This document shows, piece by piece, positions 42,628 to 46,035 of a stretch of DNA of 46,035 nt (positions are counted from its first letter, which is position 1; each line of letters starts with the position of its first letter). The notes below the pieces were generated by a model. That model was not told the origin of the DNA, made no database searches, and saw nothing but the letters and a program-made list of their open reading frames with translations. Position numbers and translations under genes: made by a program. The stretch comes from Prescottella subtropica (GTDB lineage Bacteria; Actinomycetota; Actinomycetes; Mycobacteriales; Mycobacteriaceae): NCBI RefSeq assembly GCF_005434945.1, contig NZ_SKCH01000028.1, positions 1 to 46,035 of the forward strand, in the 5' to 3' direction.

Positions 42628-42678
42628 CCTTGCCGGTCCGCGACCACATCGCTGTGATGTGGTCGCGGACCGGCAAGG
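42628..42678 (+). terminator. Very long hairpin, 23-bp perfect stem
   Basis: 42628-42650 and 42656-42678 are exact complements around GCTGT, directly after the membrane-protein stop. It is the longest perfect stem I found in the window. Confidence 0.7.
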
Positions 42679-42752
42679 CACACCGACTGCTGTCCACTTC
42701 ACGAGTACCGTTCCCCACTGCCACACCACACGATCCGGGAAGGCTCCCACGC

Positions 42753-42911
42753 ATGAACCACCGCAGCACCAGCGCCCACCGGGGTCCGCTTCGGAACACT
42801 CCCGCGCCAGCACGTGGCCCGCAACCGCTGCCCACCGGCCCGAACATGACCGAAACGATCCACCGGGAACTGTTCTCCGACTACCGGCCGGGAAGCCAAC
42901 GCGCCCACTGA
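42753..42911 (+). CDS. Small hypothetical protein, 52 aa
   Basis: ATG 42753 follows GGGAAGG. Arg/Pro-rich (NHRSTSAHRGPLRNTPAPA), ending FSDYRPGSQRAH. Codon use is moderately coding-like. It ends 17 bp from the convergent 70-aa gene. Confidence 0.4.
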   Translation: MNHRSTSAHRGPLRNTPAPARGPQPLPTGPNMTETIHRELFSDYRPGSQRAH

Positions 42912-42927
42912 TCCCCGGGCAGCAGCG

Positions 42928-43140
42928 TCAGCGGAGTCGGCGCGCTTCGGCCACCAACTCCGCTGGCATCGGCCGGTCGTCGGCCCGGGCACGCACCCAC
43001 TCGGCAGCGTCCGGCACCGGCATCCCCAGCACGGCAGCCAGGTCGGTGACCGTCGTGACCAGGGTGCCGTCGACGCCGCGAACATCCCACGCCCGCAAAT
43101 CCCGGTAGGCCGGCAGCGGTCGACGCGCACGATCAGACAC
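42928..43140 (-). CDS. 70-aa partner of the ADP-ribosyltransferase-like protein
   Basis: GTG 43140 shares 8 bp (GTGTCTGA) with the end of the larger gene upstream and follows GGGAGG, so it is co-expressed with it. Sequence: basic N-terminus (SDRARRPLPAYRDLRAWD), a short turn, then helical (VTDLAAVLGMPVPDAAEWVRARAD). The position directly behind a possible toxin-like enzyme suggests a regulator or inhibitor, as inference only. Confidence 0.55.
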   Translation of the reverse strand: MSDRARRPLPAYRDLRAWDVRGVDGTLVTTVTDLAAVLGMPVPDAAEWVRARADDRPMPAELVAEARRLR

Positions 43141-44737
43141 GCTCCACCTCCCACTGTCCATGGCCGCCGATCACGACGATCTCTTCCTCGGACAAGCATC
43201 CCATCCCTGTTCTGGGCAGCGACAACACCCGCGATGCGGGCACGGTGCCGTGCAGTCGAACCGACACGTACTCGTCGTCATCCCACTCACGGCGCGCGAA
43301 GTACGACGACACTTCACTGCGGGTCGTGAACGACGACGCCGGATTCAACGCCACCTCGCCGTGGCTGCGTTCACCCTTACTCGCCGGCACCCACGCCGGG
43401 GCGTCGCCACTAGTCGAGAACCACATGCCCCGCGACACCGACACCTCCGACACCCCACGATCAGCGAGATACCGTTGGGTGACGGCGTACTGGGCGCGCA
43501 CGATCGCCCGCGCCCGCCGCGCCTCCACGGTCTGCGGGGGATCCGGGTTCGGTTGCACGAACACGTCCCGCACTGCGGCCTGTGTGTGCACCGCAGCTGG
43601 TGCGACATCACGTTCGGTGTGCGCCGCCCATGCAGCCATCGCCTGCGATGCGACCGTCTGCCGGGCCGCTGCACGCACCAGCGCCGGGTCGGCTGCCATC
43701 ACGTTCGGCGTCGTCACCCGCTCCCCGGTGCCGATCTGTCGCCACGGCTCCCCGTCACCTGTCCGCCAGCACAATCCGCTGGTCGTCGACCCCCACTGGG
43801 CGGTTTCGGGTGCCGCCAATGCGGCGCACTCGTCGGTGTCGAACAACTCGGCGTCGTCGGCGTCGGCGAGCGCATTTCCGAGCTGTGTGGCGACCTCCCG
43901 TTTCGCGGGGACCGCGAAGGGTTCGAGCGCCCCCTGCGAGAGCACGACCGGCACGGGGATCCCGTCGATGTACTCGTCCTCGAAGCAGGCGTCCTGCGTG
44001 CGGGCCAACGCGGCATCCCGGTGCGCGGCGAACGCGGCACTGTCGACGTCGATGCTGCCGTCAGCGTGGCGCGGCAACGACGGAAGATCGTCGACCGGAG
44101 GCCCGTACAGGTTGTCGGCGCAGACCGCTGCGATGGCTTCGGCGTCCGCGTCGGTCAACGGGATGTCACGGTAGAAGCCGGCCGCGAGGCTCGCGGCGGC
44201 CGCCGACCCCTCATCCGTGACGCCAGCCTGCACAGATGGCATGTCCCCGGTGGGGGAGAGGGCCTGCCTACGAGCTTCGAGGATCGCGGGCGGACACCGG
44301 TGAGCGGCCGCCGCGAACTGCCCGCACGCCGGACACTGCCCTCCACCTCCACGCACCGTCGGCGGCGTCCACCCGTCAGCGGCCGCCGGATTCTCGGCAA
44401 CATCCGCGGCCCGCCGCCGGGCAAACCCGCGAGTCACCGTGCGCCGCACCTCCTCCGCCTGCTCAACCTGTCCGCACGCCTCCAACGCCTGCGCCTCGAG
44501 CAACAGGTTGTGCGCGCCCCGCGCCGTCGACGCCAACTCGATCTGTCGGTGCCGAAGCTGCCGGCGCGCAACAGCCAGTTCGCTGGCGGCCTGTTCGATC
44601 CACGCCGGCGAGATCGGCTGCCGAGCGGACATCGCGACACGGTCGTCATGGACGAGCTGCAGGCGCCGCACCTCCGACTCGGCGCGATCAAGACGATCAG
44701 CAGAGTGTGGGAAGCATCGGCGACCGACACGGCACAC
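43133..44737 (-). CDS. ADP-ribosyltransferase-like protein, 534 aa
   Basis: GTG 44737 follows GAGGAG at 8 bp; upstream in-frame sequence has poor codon use. Near residues 135-148 is a zinc-knuckle pattern (CPACGQF then HRC). The C-terminal 100 residues fit the mono-ADP-ribosyltransferase fold: SRGMWF with the first-strand Arg (436), SFTT (469-472) as the S-T-S motif, and SEEEIVV (517-519 glutamates) as the ExE site. The lead-in TQRYLADRGVSEVSVSRG resembles the ART domains of actinophage MuF-like proteins. The enzyme would add ADP-ribose to protein or nucleic acid. No signal peptide. Overlap with a 70-aa frame suggests a paired control protein. Confidence 0.55.
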   Translation of the reverse strand: MCRVGRRCFPHSADRLDRAESEVRRLQLVHDDRVAMSARQPISPAWIEQAASELAVARRQLRHRQIELASTARGAHNLLLEAQALEACGQVEQAEEVRRTVTRGFARRRAADVAENPAAADGWTPPTVRGGGGQCPACGQFAAAAHRCPPAILEARRQALSPTGDMPSVQAGVTDEGSAAAASLAAGFYRDIPLTDADAEAIAAVCADNLYGPPVDDLPSLPRHADGSIDVDSAAFAAHRDAALARTQDACFEDEYIDGIPVPVVLSQGALEPFAVPAKREVATQLGNALADADDAELFDTDECAALAAPETAQWGSTTSGLCWRTGDGEPWRQIGTGERVTTPNVMAADPALVRAAARQTVASQAMAAWAAHTERDVAPAAVHTQAAVRDVFVQPNPDPPQTVEARRARAIVRAQYAVTQRYLADRGVSEVSVSRGMWFSTSGDAPAWVPASKGERSHGEVALNPASSFTTRSEVSSYFARREWDDDEYVSVRLHGTVPASRVLSLPRTGMGCLSEEEIVVIGGHGQWEVERV

Positions 44738-44900
44738 GGCAGGGTCTCCTCGAATCACGACAACGGAACGACACGACGGTAGAACCTGCAGTTCCGCCGC
44801 ATCGCCTTGTGCGGCCGCGTCCACGGGGCGCGAACCGGCATGCGTCCAGCGCCGGCGACCGAGCCCGCGTTGCCGTTCGCATTCCAGGTGCTCCGACTGC

Positions 44901-45527
44901 CTACAGCTCGAAGCTGTCGTGGCCTCGCGATCGCCGGCCCTGCGTCCCGCCCTCCCTGGCTGCACGGGCCAGGCGGGCGAGGGCTGATTCCTCGGCGACC
45001 ATGCCTTTCATACCCCGACTCGAGTCGATCGGCGTGTCAGATACGGACATCGCCAGGAAGTCGTCCAACGTCATCCCCGTCCCCGCCTTTTCGCCACTCG
45101 GATCAGTTTCCGCAGGCGGGAGGGCGATGCCACGGTGGGAGACCGGCTGCCACCACTGCCACTCCGCCGGCGCGAAGGCTGTCAGGTACGGGTTCTCGGC
45201 TTCGGTGATCGAGCAGTGATGAAGCATGCGGAGGACGGCCCTGACCTGGTCGTCACCGTCGATGCACTTCACATCGTTGGCATTCCGGGCATCGAGCCCG
45301 TGGACCCATTCGTCCCGGGCGGTGGCTTTTTCGAAGATCGCGATGATGTGGATGTGCCACTGGCGGTGACTGCAGTACGGGCATTCAGTGGTGTCGCTGT
45401 GCGTGAGCAGCACCCACTGCTTGATGGCTGGGGTGCTTTTGAGTGCCGTCGTCCTCAGTCGAATGTACTGAGGGTTCTCGTAGTGGTACTGGATGACGTG
45501 CACTGCGTGGGAGTAGACGACGGACAC
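44901..45527 (-). CDS. HUH-type Rep-like protein, candidate
   Basis: GTG 45527 follows TTGGAGTT; a longer TTG frame begins at 45578. Of 208 aa, residues 38-62 hold WVLLTHSD and then WHIHIIAIF, which fits motif I and the HUH motif II (H58, H60) of rolling-circle initiators, and a later DQVRAVLRMLHH resembles the motif III region of plasmid Rep_2 proteins. The catalytic tyrosine is not clear (NPYLT near 127 is a candidate). CPYC just before the HUH motif could bind zinc. If real, it is a second, rolling-circle-type initiator or a relaxase-like nuclease on the same replicon. The identification is tentative. Confidence 0.35.
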   Translation of the reverse strand: MSVVYSHAVHVIQYHYENPQYIRLRTTALKSTPAIKQWVLLTHSDTTECPYCSHRQWHIHIIAIFEKATARDEWVHGLDARNANDVKCIDGDDQVRAVLRMLHHCSITEAENPYLTAFAPAEWQWWQPVSHRGIALPPAETDPSGEKAGTGMTLDDFLAMSVSDTPIDSSRGMKGMVAEESALARLARAAREGGTQGRRSRGHDSFEL

Positions 45528-45836
45528 GAGGGAACTCCAATCGAATAGGGGCACTCCGGCCAACCGTGAACGCGGCAACTGTTTCGTCTGCCGTCTCCAC
45601 GACGATCAGCGCAAACAGGCGACCTTGCTGGCGCCTTGAGCTGAGAAGCATTATGACAGACAGGATTTCATCTCCGCGGACCCTGATCGTCCGTGGTGGA
45701 GTGCTATTGACCTGTGCGACACAAAATACGGACATAGCGAGAACCGTGCAACAGCACATCCGCCGGATGCCGCACCTGTCAGATGCCGCCCCTATCGTTC
45801 GTCTCATCGGAGATACACACCACCTGTGAGGACATC
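45528..45836. other. 309-bp intergenic region
   Basis: It holds one promoter of the shared type (45767-45798) for the interrupted gene at 45837. The minus-strand start at 45527 has no clear promoter; TTGCCGCGT (45578-45570 on the minus strand) is a weak match. I see no other feature. Confidence 0.4.
45767..45798 (+). promoter_or_regulatory. GTGCCGCAC-type promoter of an interrupted gene
   Basis: ATGCCGCAC (45767-45775), 17 bp, TATCGT (45793-45798). The start is 61 bp after the 9-mer. Confidence 0.6.
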
Positions 45837-45935
45837 ATGGCGAGCAGCATCATCACGCCCCGCACCGTGCGGAAACCACCTGACGGCAACCCTGGAATCC
45901 TCACCCGATTCCGGGACTGCCCCCGGTTTGGTTGA
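45837..45935 (+). pseudogene. Hypothetical gene cut by an IS3-type insertion
   Basis: ATG 45837 follows GTGAGGAC. The frame begins MASSIITPRTVRKPPDGNPG and then runs into the insertion element, ending at a stop within it at 45933-45935. Only the first 25 or so residues can belong to the original gene. The promoter and ribosome site are intact, so a short peptide may still be made. Confidence 0.5.
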
Positions 45936-46035
45936 CACCCAATCTGTGAGGATCCGTCCTCACGATGGAAGGATGTCCCCATGCCGAAGCCGTTCCCCGA
46001 GGAGTTCCGACGCGACGTCATCGCCGTCGCACGCA
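45914..46035 (+). mobile_element. Left end of an IS3-family element (partial)
   Basis: GGACTGCCCCCGG followed by TTTGGTTGACACC resembles left ends of actinobacterial IS3-type elements as I remember them. The transposase start follows 67 bp inside. The right end is beyond the window; the exact boundary is uncertain by a few bases. Confidence 0.6.
45981..46035 (+). CDS. IS3-family transposase OrfA, N-terminal part
   Basis: ATG 45981 follows GGAAGGA. The visible residues MPKPFPEEFRRDVIAVAR are the typical opening of IS3-family OrfA, a helix-turn-helix DNA-binding protein. The gene is cut by the window end. Confidence 0.75.
   Translation, partial: MPKPFPEEFRRDVIAVAR

Noticed and set aside
1-46035. 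CRISPR arrays, tRNA or rRNA genes.
   Set aside because: No regularly spaced identical repeats of CRISPR size and no recognisable RNA gene were seen in reading the window.
1-46035. A composite transposon bounded by the two edge insertion sequences.
   Set aside because: The left fragment looks ISAs1-like and the right one IS3-like, so they cannot form matching ends.

Overview
The window looks like 46 kb of plasmid or megaplasmid from a GC-rich actinomycete, most likely of the Rhodococcus/Gordonia/Nocardia group. The reasons are the high GC and C/G-ending codons, frequent GTG starts, a mycobacterial-type SOS box in front of an ImuA'-like gene, and families typical of these genera (a BrnT-like toxin pair, an XRE/ImmA/seven-helix membrane cassette, a TIGR00027-type methyltransferase). 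Replication and partition genes next to an iteron array argue for a replicon rather than a chromosomal island. No conjugation genes, rRNA, tRNA or CRISPR arrays were seen. Both edges are insertion-sequence fragments of different families: an ISAs1-like tail at the left and an IS3-type start at the right.

Layout. 1-5.1 kb: replication and partition. A winged-helix initiator-like gene is followed by about 150 bp of iterons, then a gene of unknown function, a DnaC-like helicase loader and a ParA/MinD-like ATPase. 5.2-11.8 kb: DNA-transaction genes, namely a RecG-like helicase, a HAD phosphatase, an SOS-box-controlled ImuA'-like operon and a stand-alone protein built of five helicase-associated repeats. 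12-14 kb: small hypothetical genes and a secreted protein. 14.4-14.9 kb: a toxin-antitoxin pair. 15-18.7 kb: a MoxR-type ATPase and a divergent protein joining a zincin HExxH motif to a von Willebrand A domain. 18.7-27 kb: hypothetical genes, a SAM methyltransferase and a regulator/ImmA-type protease/membrane protein cassette whose protease frame carries a premature stop. 27.4-32.4 kb: a one-polypeptide Type ISP restriction-modification enzyme. 34.6-39.3 kb: a giant methylase-helicase of the DarB/antirestriction kind. 39.7-45.5 kb: small hypothetical genes, an ADP-ribosyltransferase-like protein with an overlapping 70-aa partner, and a possible HUH-type Rep. 45.8 kb to the end: a gene cut by an IS3 element.

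The main result of the hunt is not a gene. About fifteen of these units start with the same promoter-like signal: a 9-bp element close to GTGCCGCAC (itself a 4-1-4 palindrome), then 17 bp, then a -10-like hexamer of the form xAnnnT (GACAGT, GAGAGT, GACGAT, TATCGT and so on). Fourteen of them lie 56-63 bp before the start codon, beside shine-dalgarno sequences, and many of the genes also end in a near-perfect hairpin. The plasmid therefore looks wired as many separate single-gene units answering one regulator or sigma factor that I do not recognise and do not see encoded in the window. The genes linked this way include the replication operon, MoxR, the zincin-VWA protein, probably the giant methylase-helicase, and about ten small proteins of unknown function. 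The ISP enzyme, the toxin pair, the ImuA' operon, the ImmA cassette and the ADP-ribosyltransferase-like gene lack the signal.
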